Positions 43,342-54,161 of a DNA stretch of 64,000 nucleotides are shown here, piece by piece. Position numbers and translations under genes: made by a program. How positions within the stretch are numbered: position 1 is the first letter of the stretch; every line of letters begins with the position of its first letter. This stretch comes from Undaria pinnatifida (taxonomy: Eukaryota; Sar; Phaeophyceae; Laminariales; Alariaceae): contig JABAKD010000019.1 of assembly GCA_012845835.1 (NCBI GenBank), forward strand, positions 4,874,994-4,938,993, given 5' to 3'. The notes under the pieces were generated by a model. That model was not told the origin of the DNA. It did no database searches and worked only from the letters and a program-made list of their open reading frames with translations.

Positions 43342-45262
43342 AAAATACACTCCAGCTGTGAGATCGAAGATTTCGTCGAAACCCATCTTTGCAAGCTGTG
43401 TGTGATACTCCGATCGCGCGCATTACGAGTTGTGTGTCCTCATTAAGGATATAGGTCGGCGAATCCCCTTACAACTACAGTGTAGCTATCAGGGTCAACA
43501 GGATGATTGTAGTCAGTCTGTGCGCGGAAACTATAAAACCCGTTTCTGAGGGGGACAAAATCTGACAGCTATGAAGGGAAATGTAACCTTTCATCAAGTG
43601 AATCTTGTAAGTCGAATAACCGGTGAGGGGGGTGGGGCGGAGTTTTGAAGGACGTGGGGGCCTGGTTTTGATCAAAAGCGAGCGGGTTTGGAGCGGGGGG
43701 GGGGGGGGGGAAAGGGGGCAATTTGTGCATGTAAGCTATAAATCCTTTCGAGGGGATAAATCTGACGGTTTTGGCACCAGTTTATTATTGGGGGGGGGGG
43801 GGGGGGGGCGTGTGAGGCAGCTCAATATGTGCGTGGAAACTATACATTATTTTGAGGGGATAGATGTGACGGTTTTGGAAATAATGCATCAGTTTATCAT
43901 GTATATCCTGGGGTAAGTCGTACAATCAGTGAGTAAAGAGAGGGTGGAATGTTCGAGGGAGTGGGGGTGGGATGGGTTGGGGGGGAGGTGGGGGGTGGGG
44001 GCCGGGGGGGGGGGGAGGAAGGGCTTTAGGTGAGGGGTTTGTTATACGTGTGGTGCTAGGTCTAGGCGATGGTGCGGGTGATGGGGAAGAAGGGGCCGTT
44101 CGAGGTGGGGGGGAGGGGGGGACACATCGGCATGGATGGCTCACGAAAGATAATGAGGTGATATCCTGTGCGTGAAGTGTTCATTAATGTGGCGGATTTC
44201 GATATTTGGTGGGGCGTTTGAGTAAGGGAGAGCAAGAAGGGGGGGGGGGGGGGGGAGGATTTTTTAGGAGGTTTAGGTCACAAATAATATTCAAATACAC
44301 TCCGGCTGTGAGATCAAAGATATGTAGCAGCTTGTTATACGCGTGGTGCTAGGTCTAGGCGATCGTGCAGGGGGTTGGAAAATAGTGGGCGTTGGAGGGG
44401 GGGGGGGAGGGGGGGGGGGGAATAATTGAAAACTACGTCATGGATGGTCGGAAAGATAATGACGTGATATCAACTGCGTATAGGTGTTCGTTACTCAGGC
44501 CGATTTTGATTGTGAGTGAGGCGTTTGGACAAACTAGGCGGAAGGGGGGGGGAATCGGGGGACGGGGGGGCGGGGGGGGAGGGTTGGGGTTTTTGATGAA
44601 CAAGAGGGGTCAGTGGAGGGGGAGGGAAGGGGGGGGGGGGGGGGGGGGGGACATTTCAATGTGTGCGCGGAAACTATAAATCCTCAAATGGGACAAACCT
44701 GACGATTGAAGCAATAAGACATCCCTTTATATCATCTGGCTTGTAATGTTTACTATTCTAAAAGGTTTGATGTTAGATGCAGCATGCAACCCAGTGCTTA
44801 AGTGTAGTAAATAACGTGTTAAATCTTCATAATTTGTTGTATGACACTCCGTACATGGATCGGAAGCTAGAATATTTTATAGAATATATGTAGGTACCAT
44901 TATTTTCTGACATCGCTAATTATAAGAAAGAGATACGTATTGTCAAATGCAACAGGCGAGGTGATGTGGTCATGCACTGTTTGTCACCATCATCATACAG
45001 TTACCATTATTTTCTGACATCGCTAATTATACGAAAGAGATACGTATTGCCAGATACAGCATGCGAGGTGATGTATATGGCCATGTACTGTCTCCGCCAT
45101 TGAGCATTGGAGGGAGGGATGCGAATCGTCAGTTTTAAAGGAACGCTTGGTATACATGTGCTCAATTACGTTACCTCGTTAGTCATACTTGGTATACACG
45201 CGCTCAATTACGTTACCTTGTTAGTAATACTTCGCTTGGCATAGGTTGGGAGGCTGTTTATG
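43342..45262 (+). repeat. PG-family repeat, near-complete copy E
   Basis: Best plus-strand copy. Head 43342-43580; module phrases GGAAACTATAAAACCCG (43527), AAGCTATAAATCC (43732), GGAAACTATACATTA (43835) and GGAAACTATAAATCC (44669), each followed by a GGGACAAA/GGGGATA and CTGACGG block; G tracts between modules (43700-43720, 43790-43810, 43980-44025, 44238-44265, 44395-44420, 44625-44650); non-G tail from about 44700. The tail itself contains an 80-110 bp duplication (ACCATTATTTTCTGACATCG at 44896 and 45002; TTGGTATACA-G-GCTCAATTACGTTACC at about 45148 and 45189). Confidence 0.85.
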
Positions 45263-45433
45263 TAATGCACCAATTTACCAATTTGGTGTACGACACGGCT
45301 CGACCCCCATTGTCTTACCTGCCTACCCATAGTACAGGCCATAGTACAGGCCAATCAGGAGGCTCCATTCAGGCCTTATTTTTTTTTTTCTACACAGTCC
45401 CTCCCCATAGTACACCATGGTACAGGCCAATCA

Positions 45434-45607
45434 GCGAGCGACACGGGGGTTGTGCGCGGCGCAACTCTGGTAGTACAAGTAGTAGTGCTGCCGTAATACT
45501 GCTGTGGTCGGCTCTGCCCGAGCGACACAGGGGTTGTGCGCGGCGCAACTCTGGTAGTACAAGTAGTACTGCTGCTGCTGTAGTACTGCTGTGGTCGGCT
45601 CTGCCCA
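45434..45607 (+). repeat. 87 bp tandem duplication
   Basis: CGACACGGGGGTTGTGCGCG...GTGGTCGGCTCTGCCC occurs twice in tandem, differing by a few bases and a CTG triplet gain. Confidence 0.85.
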
Positions 45608-45659
45608 AGCGGCGCCCCAGCGGCGGCGGCGTACCTCAAAAGCACAAAAACATGAGGCA

Positions 45660-46109
45660 AATACATGTTGTCCACGCCCGCCGTAGGGCGGTCTTTATGG
45701 CGCTGCTGCTATTCGCCCGGGATGGAATTCAGCGTGTGGTCGCTCCTCCTGCCCGTGTCGGAAGGCCGGCAGGGAAGCAGAATCGAGCGGGTGCGGGCAA
45801 GCCAGCAGTTCATCGCGAGCTGCCGGAGCTGCTGGTGCTGATGTTAGCGCTGTGTCAGGCGCTTCTTCGGCGGGGGGTGCTAAGCGGCGGAACCAGCACT
45901 GCCGTACGTGCGGGCACAAGATTCGAGTCGGAGCCTTCAAACGTCACCACAACCAGTTCTTGTCATCTCCAGGTCCCATTTGCACCGTGCCAGAGAGTCG
46001 ACGCCGCGTCAAAGCCAACCCGATTGCCACGAGGTCCATCCGGATGTTCGGTAGCGAGTGTCACTGCGTCGGGGATGATGCTTACCCGGGGGGGTGCAGC
46101 TCGAAGTAG
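45660..46109 (+). CDS. Unidentified open region with Cys/His zinc-finger-like motif
   Basis: In one plus-strand frame an Ala/Ser-rich leader (ASSSSRAAGAAGADVSAVSG) leads into HCRTCGHKIRVGAFKRHHNQ, a C-x2-C-x8-9-H-H-like cluster, then CTVPESRRR and FGSECHCVGD. Cys and His spacing suggests a compact zinc-binding module. A second frame is also open across much of the region. No start codon or splice border is convincing. Compared with the gag-like relic at 0.3 kb it is similarly GC-rich. It may be an exon or an element relic; family not recognised. Confidence 0.3.
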
Positions 46110-47255
46110 GTGGACCATAAGTCTACGTCAATGAAAGGGTTCGCGTTTGTCAGCGAGAGCACGTACCCCGAGGGCAAAGTTGTCTTGGGCAGCTCATTAT
46201 CGTGCCCACAAGGGTAGGCGCGTTGTGCAGGCATGCGTTTATGGATGTAGCTTGAGGGAGCATGTAGTGGCATACTCTCGGTTGTACTCGGGGCTCTACT
46301 TTAGTATTCTTGAAAGAACAAATACATTGACACAGCTTATATTTTCGTTCGGTCTTGGCTCTCCTCTTGGCCACTGTATTTCACGTCGGTCATTCTACGT
46401 GGCATTCCATGGGGTAGACGACATCAAGCGCTTCAATCCGATACCCTGCTTGCCGACGTACTCCCATTTGATCAAAAGTTATTCAACATTTACTGCCTGT
46501 AGTTGTGATCTTTTACACGTGCCGTTGACCAAAAACTTCGGCCAAAAATAAATTTTCGCGCTTCGCGCGAAAATGATTACTATCGGGCCAGGTAAGACCA
46601 TGGGGGTCGAGCCGCAGGAAAATAAGATACTCGGGATCGGCTATACTGAATTTAATGTAGAAAGCACCCTTCTCAGAATTAGAAATCAAGTCTGAGCCAG
46701 CAATCCCTGCATTCTGCTGTAATAGGTGGTTTTCATTTATTATCATCATAGGAATACCGCAACAACTGCTAAGGTGGATGGCGCTGCCGCAGCCTTTGCG
46801 CGTCGCTCTGCAGCTTTGCGTCTCTCTGTTTCATGCCAATTCCGCATGAACAACTCGGCTCCCTCCTCTACTCTTCAAAACCATCTGCCCGCCTTCTGAG
46901 CAGCATTTCACCATGCTTCAAATTTTATTCCAAAGACCGACATATCCTCCTTCAGATGATCCATCCAGTCTTTCTCTTGCCCCCCTTGTGTAGCCCTTGC
47001 CTCCCCGAACATCACCCTCTGTGGCCGACGCTCCTCCCCCATACGTGCCACGAATCCCGCTAACAAAATCCTCCGTTTGCGCACTATCGCCTCAACGCTC
47101 TGGGAATCTGTCTAGGCAAGCGCGTCGGCGTACGATGGGGAGTGGTCGTTGCGCTTCCGTTTCCGCCATCCAAAGCATCGGAGGAGCATGGCGCGGTGAA
47201 CCCGTCGTAGCCTTTCATAGTCAGGCTTCGTCGGGCTCCACGTCATGCAACCGTG
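46110..47255. other. 1.1 kb without a recognised gene
   Basis: Contains a perfect 10 bp hairpin with a 3-base loop (ATTTTCGCGC-TTC-GCGCGAAAAT, 46552-46574). Nothing else recognised. Confidence 0.4.
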
Positions 47256-47261
47256 CAGCAG

Positions 47262-47345
47262 TATATAGGTCGGCGACACCCTTTACAACTACAGCAGTGT
47301 AGGTACCAGGGTCAAGAGGGTAATCTTAGTCAGTTTTCACGCGTG
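47262..47345 (+). repeat. PG-family fragment F1
   Basis: TATAGGTCGGCGACACCCTT through the ACAACTACAG and GGGTCAA landmarks; both ends truncated. Confidence 0.7.
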
Positions 47346-47397
47346 CAGTAAGCTCCTCCTATGTATTTATGCGACGTATCCCTTCTATACGGGACCC

Positions 47398-47815
47398 CTC
47401 GCCTCACCGGTCATACGACTACTACTCACAGAATAAAGTAATAAACTGGTGCATTCAACAGCTGTCAGGTTTTGTCACCCTCAAAAAACAGTTGGTATAG
47501 TCTAGACTATAGTTTACGCGCACAGATTGATCAAGACCATCCTGTTGACCCTTGTACAAGCCTCACTGCTGTAGTTCCAAGGAGAGTACTGAGTTAAATC
47601 GACACACGACGCGTATGAAAATACGTGGAAGTGTGGTGAGCTAAAGCTTTATTCTTCCCCATCCGCCGGAGGATGAAAAAAAAAAAAAAAAATCCAAGGA
47701 GAGTCGCCGACCTAATCCTTTATGAGGACACACAGCCAGTAATACGCGGGAGCGATCGGAATATTACACATACAGCGTGCAAACATGCGTTTGGGCGACA
47801 TCTTCGATCTCACTG
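47398..47815 (-). repeat. PG-family fragment F2, interrupted by a retroposon
   Basis: Inverted head region (CAGCTGTCAGGTTTTGTC, CTGTTGACCCTTGTA, then CGCCGACCTAATCC, CGATCGGAATATTACACA). A poly-A retroposon sits inside it at 47588-47692, flanked by duplicated PG sequence. Confidence 0.8.
47588..47692 (+). mobile_element. Poly-A retroposon, 5'-truncated, 12 bp TSD inside a PG repeat
   Basis: Starts in ACTGAGTTAAATCGACACAC... and ends CCGGAGGATG plus a run of about 17 A. The target duplication TCCAAGGAGAGT lies at 47576-47587 and 47693-47704, and both copies belong to the PG repeat. Same family as 29103-29412 but only the last 105 bases. Confidence 0.9.
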
Positions 47816-48106
47816 TCTTCTTATTTTATGGTTTGGCTTGTTTTGTTGTGTCCTCGCACCAGGTACGCTAACGGTTCACTTTGCTCTACCGTGCTTGATG
47901 AATTGCGACTGTTTTGTTTACTCTTTTCCAGAGCAGTTTGTGGACAACGAATTTGTATATCTCAAGGATGAAGAATCGACACAGACACTGGGTGTACTGA
48001 TGATCTGATTAGATATTGTTGTGTAGCAAGATTGGTTTCACGTGAAGCCACCACACACACTGCTTCGATTAAAGTGTAAGTCCTTTTAGACTAGACTATA
48101 CTTAAA

Positions 48107-48178
48107 TACGTGGAAGTGTGGTGAGCTAAAGCTTTATTTTTCCCCATCCGCCGGAGGTTAAAAAAAAAATTACAATAA
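48107..48178 (+). mobile_element. Poly-A retroposon, shortest copy, 12 bp TSD
   Basis: TACGTGGAAGTGTGGTGAGC through CCGCCGGAGGTT and an A-rich tail. Target duplication ACTATACTTAAA at 48095-48106 and 48179-48190. 5' truncation to about 70 bases is typical of LINE-machinery insertion. Confidence 0.85.
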
Positions 48179-48190
48179 ACTATACTTAAA

Positions 48191-48445
48191 AGAAATAATA
48201 AATGCAAGCCAGATGTGAGGTCGACCGAGAATAATGGTTTTGATCAAAACTCAACTTTGCAAGCTGCGTGTGATACTTCCATCGCGCGCGTTGCGCGGTG
48301 TGTACCCTCGTGAAGGGTACAGGTGGGTGACTCCGCTGTTAATGCCAGGGTCAACAGGAACAAGACGTTCAGCCCTGTCCAGCTCAAGGAAACTGTATGA
48401 CCCGCATTGAGGGGGACAAAGCCAGACATCTGTATATTTCAATAT
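48191..48445 (+). repeat. Diverged PG-family head G
   Basis: AAGCCAGATGTGAGGTCGAC, TTTGCAAGCTGCGTGTGATA, ATCGCGCGCGTTGCG, then GGGGGACAAAGCCAGACA keep the order of the PG head at much lower identity, so this is an old copy. Confidence 0.6.
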
Positions 48446-48494
48446 GCATGGAACAATACGTGTCTGCTAGGGTAGGAGTGTGGGAGTTACGGTT

Positions 48495-48714
48495 TTAAGT
48501 GGGCTCCTTGGATCTATCGGGTTTGTACGCAGGTTCCTGCGTTTTCTCTTTGTATGTGTCGGGCCAGCGAAGGTCCAGCTCAGGCCTGATGCCCGGGTTT
48601 AGGTGCTGTTGAGTAATGTGGAACATTCGATGGACGTCGATCGCTACTGCTTCGAAGTAATCTCTCAGCTCTGCTTTTCTCTTGATGTAATGCAAAGGCA
48701 CACCCACATACCTG
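48495..48714 (-). CDS. Possible terminal exon of an unknown gene
   Basis: Minus-strand frame with balanced, charged composition: VGVPLHYIKRKAELRDYFEA, then VHRMFHITQQHLNPG and DLRWPDTYKEK, ending in a stop. Just upstream is CAATTACAG, a plausible splice acceptor, although the next bases GTATGT could instead be a donor ending an exon further up (48855-48715). The composition looks like real protein and unlike the repeats around it. Family not recognised and no further exon can be joined with confidence. Confidence 0.3.
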
Positions 48715-48859
48715 TAATTGATCGAATGAAGACCGACGGGTGAGACCTAGCGTTCCGCACCTGGCGTCGAGCGGTGAACACTTGATCCTAAAGGTCTTCG
48801 AGCGTCCACCCAACACAATACCAGGGATTACACAACAAGCTATACCGTGGATCAAAATC

Positions 48860-49290
48860 GCCGGATACCTGCACTCTCCACAGATGGAGGCTCTCGCGCT
48901 GAAACAGAAATGTTCGAAAGTGCGTCACCGTAGTCGATTGTTTTCGATGTTCGAGAATGCCTCTTTTATTCAAAATTTTGAGTGGAGCGACCATACGCCC
49001 CAAACTATCATCTATCATAGCGCAACCAACGCACCTGTAAAGAGGTGTTGGGGAAGGTCAAAATCCATATCGCGATAAAAACGGAATGATTTCCTTCATA
49101 TGAATGTCAATCCGAAGTACTTACATAAAAGAAACAGGACATTGACGGGTAGATCGATTCCTGCGTAGAGTCGACCTGTTAGGCATCACTGAAAGCGTGA
49201 GCCCAACGTGGCCACGAGTATTATCTAGAACACTCAAGCAGAGCTACCTCGTGGGGCCCACGTTGAGCGCTTGATATGTTTGTATTTATA
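48860..49290. other. Spacer, no gene seen
   Basis: Nothing recognised beyond a possible upstream exon of the entry at 48495-48714. Confidence 0.3.
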
Positions 49291-49294
49291 TACC

Positions 49295-49600
49295 ATATTT
49301 TCAGGACGTCAACCGTGAGTTCAACGAATTTCGGGTCAATACTCATCTTTGCAAACTGCGTTGCTGGTACTTGTAATTTACGATGCATGGGTGAGCTTTT
49401 TTATTGGGAGGGGTCCTAGTTTTTGTCCACGATTATGGTTAGTGTTGATATTTTTACTTTAGGTGGGGAATTTAAAGCTTTATCTTACTACTTCAAAGTA
49501 TATATCTGTTCTATAAATATTGTTGATTACTGTAGTTCCCACTATACTGCTCCATCACATGTATGGTACCTCGGTAGGTGGTATATTTTGTTTTTATACC
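49295..49600 (+). repeat. Dispersed repeat distantly related to PG head, copy 1
   Basis: TTTTCAGGACGTCAACCGTG, AATTTCGGGTC, GGTACTTGTAAT, GAGGGGTCCTA, TTTTTACTTTAGGTGGGGAA and CATGTATGGT align to 50165-50640. The phrase ACTCATCTTTGCAAACTGCG echoes the PG head. Confidence 0.55.
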
Positions 49601-49629
49601 CCTCGCGTCAATATAGTATCGTAGACTGA

Positions 49630-50013
<384 letters not shown>

Positions 50014-50164
50014 GGGAGGAGTACAAATACAGAGCGTTAGCTATTTAATACCATGTTAATATGAACACAGCATTCAATAATAATATTAGGCTACTTCCCA
50101 AAAAATCTCTGCGGGACACGAACTCACGGTTCCCAATTGATACGCTGTCACTCTCACATTAAAA

Positions 50165-50640
50165 AAATATATTTTCACGACGTCAGGTGTGAGTTCTGTG
50201 AAGGCGAATTTCGGGTCGGTGCTTATTTTTTCGAGCGGCTTGTTGGTACTTGTAATACACTATGTGAGAAAATTTCTTCTTGATTGATGAGAGGTCCTAT
50301 TATATATAAAAATCATGTTTTTCTCCACTTCAATGGTTGTTTTTTTTTCTGTTTTTTTCAATTCTCCGGCGGACGAGGTAAAATAATGCTTTAGCACACC
50401 ACACTCCACGTATTTTCATACGCGTCGTGTGTCGATTTAACTCAGTTTCTTTCGCTGCCCAACGCGAGCTGGCTGGCGCACCCTTCGGATCCCATTGTAG
50501 GTTGTAGGTATAGCGTTGGTATTTTTACTCTTCAGGTAGGGAAATATTGAAGTAGGTCTAACATAATACTCAGTATCTATCTTGAACTTATTTCCGTGGT
50601 TTCTACTATATCGCTTTACCATTTGTATGGTGGATGGTTG
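50165..50640 (+). repeat. Dispersed repeat distantly related to PG head, copy 2, interrupted
   Basis: Partner of 49295-49600. It is split by a minus-strand poly-A retroposon (about 50330-50517). Confidence 0.55.
50330..50517 (-). mobile_element. Poly-A retroposon copy inside the repeat
   Basis: Poly-T-rich left end, CTCCGGCGGACGAGG, CACCACACTCCACGTATTTT, ACGCGTCGTGTGTCGATTTA, then the longer 5' part ACGCGAGCTGG and CCCTTCGGATCCCATTGTAG shared with the 29.1 kb copy. Target duplication not clear. Confidence 0.75.
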
Positions 50641-50699
50641 GGGATGGATGGCTTGGTCAGGGTTGTTGGTGCTTGTGGTCAACCAAGTGCGTTTTTTAT

Positions 50700-50742
50700 T
50701 TATTTTTTTTCTTAATCCTCCCGCGGATGGGGAAGTAAGTTT
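50700..50742 (-). mobile_element. Poly-A retroposon 3'-end scrap
   Basis: TTTTTTTTCTTAATCCTCCCGCGGATGGGG only: the last about 25 bases of the family plus tail. Confidence 0.55.
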
Positions 50743-50829
50743 TCTATACCTGGGGGTGATCTTGCAGGTTTCATTATATTTTATTGATTTATTATATCAC
50801 GACTAACAAGATGAACAGGATAGATTACA

Positions 50830-51240
50830 CTTTCCGCGCACGGATTGAGTTGCCCAGGCGGTCACCTTCTACGCCCCCAACCCACCCCGCACCCTCTTGC
50901 TCAAACCAAGGCCGTCACTCCGTTCAAAACTCGGCCCTCCGCTAACCGGTAATTCGACTGAAAATATGCACTTGATAAACTAATGCATTTCCTCCACAGC
51001 TGTCGGAATATGTCCCCCTCAAAAACGAGTTTTGTAGTTTCCGGGCACAGTCTGACTAACATCATTTTTAACACTGGGAACAGCTACTCTGTGTAGTTAC
51101 AAGGTGAGTCGTCGACCTATATCCGCAATGAGGACACACACCCAGTAATACGCGCGATCGGAGTATAACACACAGCTTGCGAACATGAGTTTCGAAAAAA
51201 GCAATAGCTATGACGTCAGAGCTGGAGTGTATTTCATTTT
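50830..51240 (-). repeat. PG-family repeat, minus-strand copy H (head part)
   Basis: TTCCGCGCACGGATTGAGTT at the module side through CCGGTAATTCGACT, CAGCTGTCGGAATATGTCCC, GTCGTCGACCTATATCC, CGCGATCGGAGTAT to AGCTGGAGTGTATTT at 51218-51235. Confidence 0.8.
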
Positions 51241-51267
51241 ATAGAGTCAAATTAATGCTATTCGCGA

Positions 51268-52045
51268 CATTAAGGGGTAGTCGCAAATAGTTGTTTGCGA
51301 CACGGTGTCGCAAATAAGGGGCTTATTTTCGACACCACGCTGCGTTGGCTGCAGACACCCCGGATTGTCTCCAAACTAACTAGGGTGTGTCGGCATGGAG
51401 TAAGGCTACCATTGAAGCTATCGCTCAGCCAAAACGGGCCATTTCTCGAGGAGATATGTGGTATCTTGGGGCAACCGACCAATGTTCAGACCGTGTCGCA
51501 AAAAGCTATTTGCGACACACAGTGTCACTAATACGCCCCATATTTGCGACACCCCGCTGTGTTCTCGGCAGACAACTCAGATTGACTCCTAACTACCTAG
51601 GGTGTGTCGACATGGCGTGAGGCTACCATTGAAGCTACCGCTCAGCCAAAACGGGCCAGTACTCGAGGAGGTATGTGGTATCTTAGGGCAACCGAAAAAT
51701 GTTCAGACCGTGTCGCAAATATGCCCTTTCTCTGTGAAAGCAAGTGAGTTACATCGACACACGACGCGTATAAAAGTACGTGAAAGTGTGGTGAGCTAAA
51801 GCTTTATTTTTGCCCATCCGCCGGAAAATTAAAAAAAAAAAAAAGCCATTTGACACCGCGCTGCGTTTGCGGCAGACAACTCAGATTGACTTCTAACTAC
51901 CAAGGGTGTGTCGGCATGGCGTAAGGACACCACTGAAGCTATCGCTCAGCCAAAACAGGCCAGTACTCGAGGAGATATGTGGTTTTTTGGTGCAAATGAA
52001 AAAAGTCCAGAATGGTTGCGAACATGAGCCATATTTGCGACGTCG
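51268..52045 (+). mobile_element. Tandem array of three TTGCGACAC MITE units
   Basis: Three units (about 51268-51510, 51511-51735, 51850-52045), each bounded by TTGCGACAC/GTGTCGCAAA inverted motifs and containing GCAGACA-CTC-GATTG, GGGTGTGTCG-CATGG, TGAAGCTA-CGCTCAGCC and GTGGTATCTT-GGGCAACC. The third is separated by a poly-A retroposon insertion. Non-coding; a DNA-transposon relative is likely but the superfamily is not assigned. Confidence 0.7.
51745..51845 (+). mobile_element. Poly-A retroposon between MITE units
   Basis: GTTACATCGACACACGACGC through CATCCGCCGGAAAATT plus an A run. It interrupts the MITE array, so it is the younger insertion. Confidence 0.8.
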
Positions 52046-52052
52046 CACGACT

Positions 52053-52163
52053 TTTTTTTGTTTTTGTTTTTTTTATCCTCCGGCGGATGGGGAAAAATAA
52101 AGCTTTAGCTCACCACACTTCCGCGTATTTTCATACGCGTCGTGTGTCGATTTAACTCAGTTG
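52053..52163 (-). mobile_element. Poly-A retroposon at the right edge of the MITE array
   Basis: T-rich left end, ATCCTCCGGCGGATGGGGAA, CACCACACTTCCGCGTATTT and ACGCGTCGTGTGTCGATTTA. Opposite orientation to the 51.75 kb copy. Confidence 0.8.
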
Positions 52164-52164
52164 A

Positions 52165-52590
52165 CGACGTTCGTCGCGCGCGCCCCGCTTAGACCAGGAC
52201 TACGACTGAATTGTTAGCGTGAAGTGCGGCTGCCAAATCGCCCTAATTCCACGAGTAGACAGTAGGCAGGTGAGCATGTGAGCACAGCCTACACATGCAC
52301 AAAAGCATCGTAGCTAAAGCTTTCCTAGTGATGCGTCGTGTACGCTGTACGAGTTTTTCCCGACAAAATCGCACCTGTTGTAGCACCACCACCACCAGCA
52401 GTACGAGTACTCAGTATCCGTAATCTAGTTTTGTCATACACCTGGTACTTATTAATAGTTATTGGTAGGACCATATTGTTATGGGTATTGAATCCAATCG
52501 AGAGTTGTTCTCGGTTGCTTCAAGTTGCTCGTGTTTTTTTTTGTGAAGTCGCAGTTGGAGTTGCGGTTTGCGGCTTGCGGAAGCGAGCAG
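52165..52590. other. Spacer, no gene seen
   Basis: Nothing recognised. Confidence 0.4.
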
Positions 52591-52599
52591 TCCTATACG

Positions 52600-53765
52600 A
52601 CTGTAGTACGTAAGGGGACCGCCGCGGCAGGGAGCCTCCAGAGCGTTTCGGCAGGGAGCCTCCAGAGCGTTTTTGGGCAGCGGGACCGCCGAGCGAGGGG
52701 ACCGCCAACGGGTTTTGAGCAGCCGTACAACCGAGAGAGGTCACTGCTAAGAGGTTTCGGGTAGCGGGACCGCCTAGTAAAAAGACCGCCAAAAAAACAT
52801 CGGGACAACCGTTTTGACTTAATACCAAAACGTTCAGATTTCAATTATTTCCTTGTCGCATAAATGTTTGATACGCGTTTGGAAAACGAGGTATCCGGAC
52901 CGAGTTTATACTTAAACGTATAGACCTTTCCTAATAAATCACGTGCAGATTTCATATTTGTCTATAATACGATCGTATATGTTTTATACGCGTTCAGAAA
53001 ACGGGGTATCCGGACCGAGTTGATACTTAAACGCGAATATTTTCTGTAGTGTGTAATATTTTCACTTTTTTACCGTATTCACGTTAATTACGCATTGGGA
53101 AAACGAGGTATCCGGACCGAGTTTACGCTAAACGTACAGATTTTCCTCATTAAATTTACGAGGTATCCAGACCAAGTCTACACTAGTACGTTCAGATTTT
53201 CCCCATTAAACTTAGGACCGTAAATTTTTATCAAAACGTACGGATTTTCCTTTTTGAATTCTTGTAAAACGTACAGATTTTCCTAATGAAATTTATACTA
53301 AAACGTACAGCTTTTCCCTTCCCTATTCATTTTTTTTCTATAACGTTCAAATTTTTCTTATTGGAAAAATATCTGTACGTTTTAGTGTAAACTCGGTCCG
53401 GATACCTTGTTCTCCGAACGCGTATTAAACTCAACCTATACGAATGGAAAATCTATATGATTTAGCATATACTTTGTCCGGATACCTCGTTCTCCGAACG
53501 CGTCGTATGAAACTTATATACGGTATGGAAAACTAGGAAATCTGTGCGTTTTTCGTAGTCTAGAGTCAAATCGGCTATCCCGCTGCCTTAAACCTTTGAC
53601 CGTCACCCCACTCGGCGGTCCCGCTAACCAAAACCTCTTGGGGGGCCCCTCTGTCGGTGGCTCCGCTGCTCAAATCCCGTTGGAGGTCCCCTCGATCAGC
53701 GGTCCCGCTGCCCAAAATCGCTCTGGCGGCTCCCTCACGCGACGGTCCCCTAACGCACAATACTC
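52600..53765. mobile_element. 1.2 kb foldback element with nested subterminal repeats
   Basis: The left arm (52605-52790) repeats GCAGCGGGACCGCC, GGGGACCGCC and GGGAGCCTCCAGAGCG; the right arm (53575-53757) carries the complements GGCGGTCCCGCT, GCGGTCCCGCTGCC and GGCGGCTCCCTC. Inside, AACGAGGTATCCGGACCGAG occurs near 52890, 52995 and 53102, and inverted (CGGTCCGGATACC-TGTTCTCC) near 53393 and 53474. AAACGTACAGATTTTCC repeats in the middle. No open frame of note. The structure fits a non-autonomous foldback DNA transposon. Confidence 0.65.
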
Positions 53766-53884
53766 CCCCGCTCGCGACGATGGACCTACATTCGTCTCAA
53801 CATGCACTACTGTACGGAGTGCACCTATCTGAGTTTTGCCTAGGGCTTGCTGAGATCGCGAGGAATGACGTACATCATAACAAC

Positions 53885-54161
53885 CTAGGACCAAGGCTAC
53901 GGTAGGGGGGGTACCCCCATTTTCACTGGTGTGTTAGAGCCACTCTCACGGGTAGCTCTGTACCCTACGGATGAAGATGTTTTAGGCACTTGGTTTGGCG
54001 CGGCTTAGATCACCTTTGCCTTGCGGATTGATTCCGTCAATGTAAAACATCAAGAAAACGTAAGATTGCATAGGAACAAAGGGGTTACTCGCGCGAGTGA
54101 CCCTTAGCCACTGAAATAAAAGGCCCAAAAGGGGACCCCCCTACCGTAGCCTGGGTCCTAG
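53885..54161. mobile_element. 277 bp MITE with about 30 bp TIRs
   Basis: The left end GGACCAAGGCTACGGTAGGG... and the right end read in reverse complement GGACCCAGGCTACGGTAGGG... match over about 28 bases with one or two differences. Both ends are bordered by CTA/TAG, consistent with a TA or CTAG target duplication. A perfect palindrome GTCACTCGCGCGAGTGAC lies near 54095-54112 (one base off at its outer edge). Non-coding. Confidence 0.8.

Noticed and set aside
46552-46574. Hairpin as a Helitron 3' end
   Set aside because: No CTRR terminus within the expected distance on either strand, and no TC start found.
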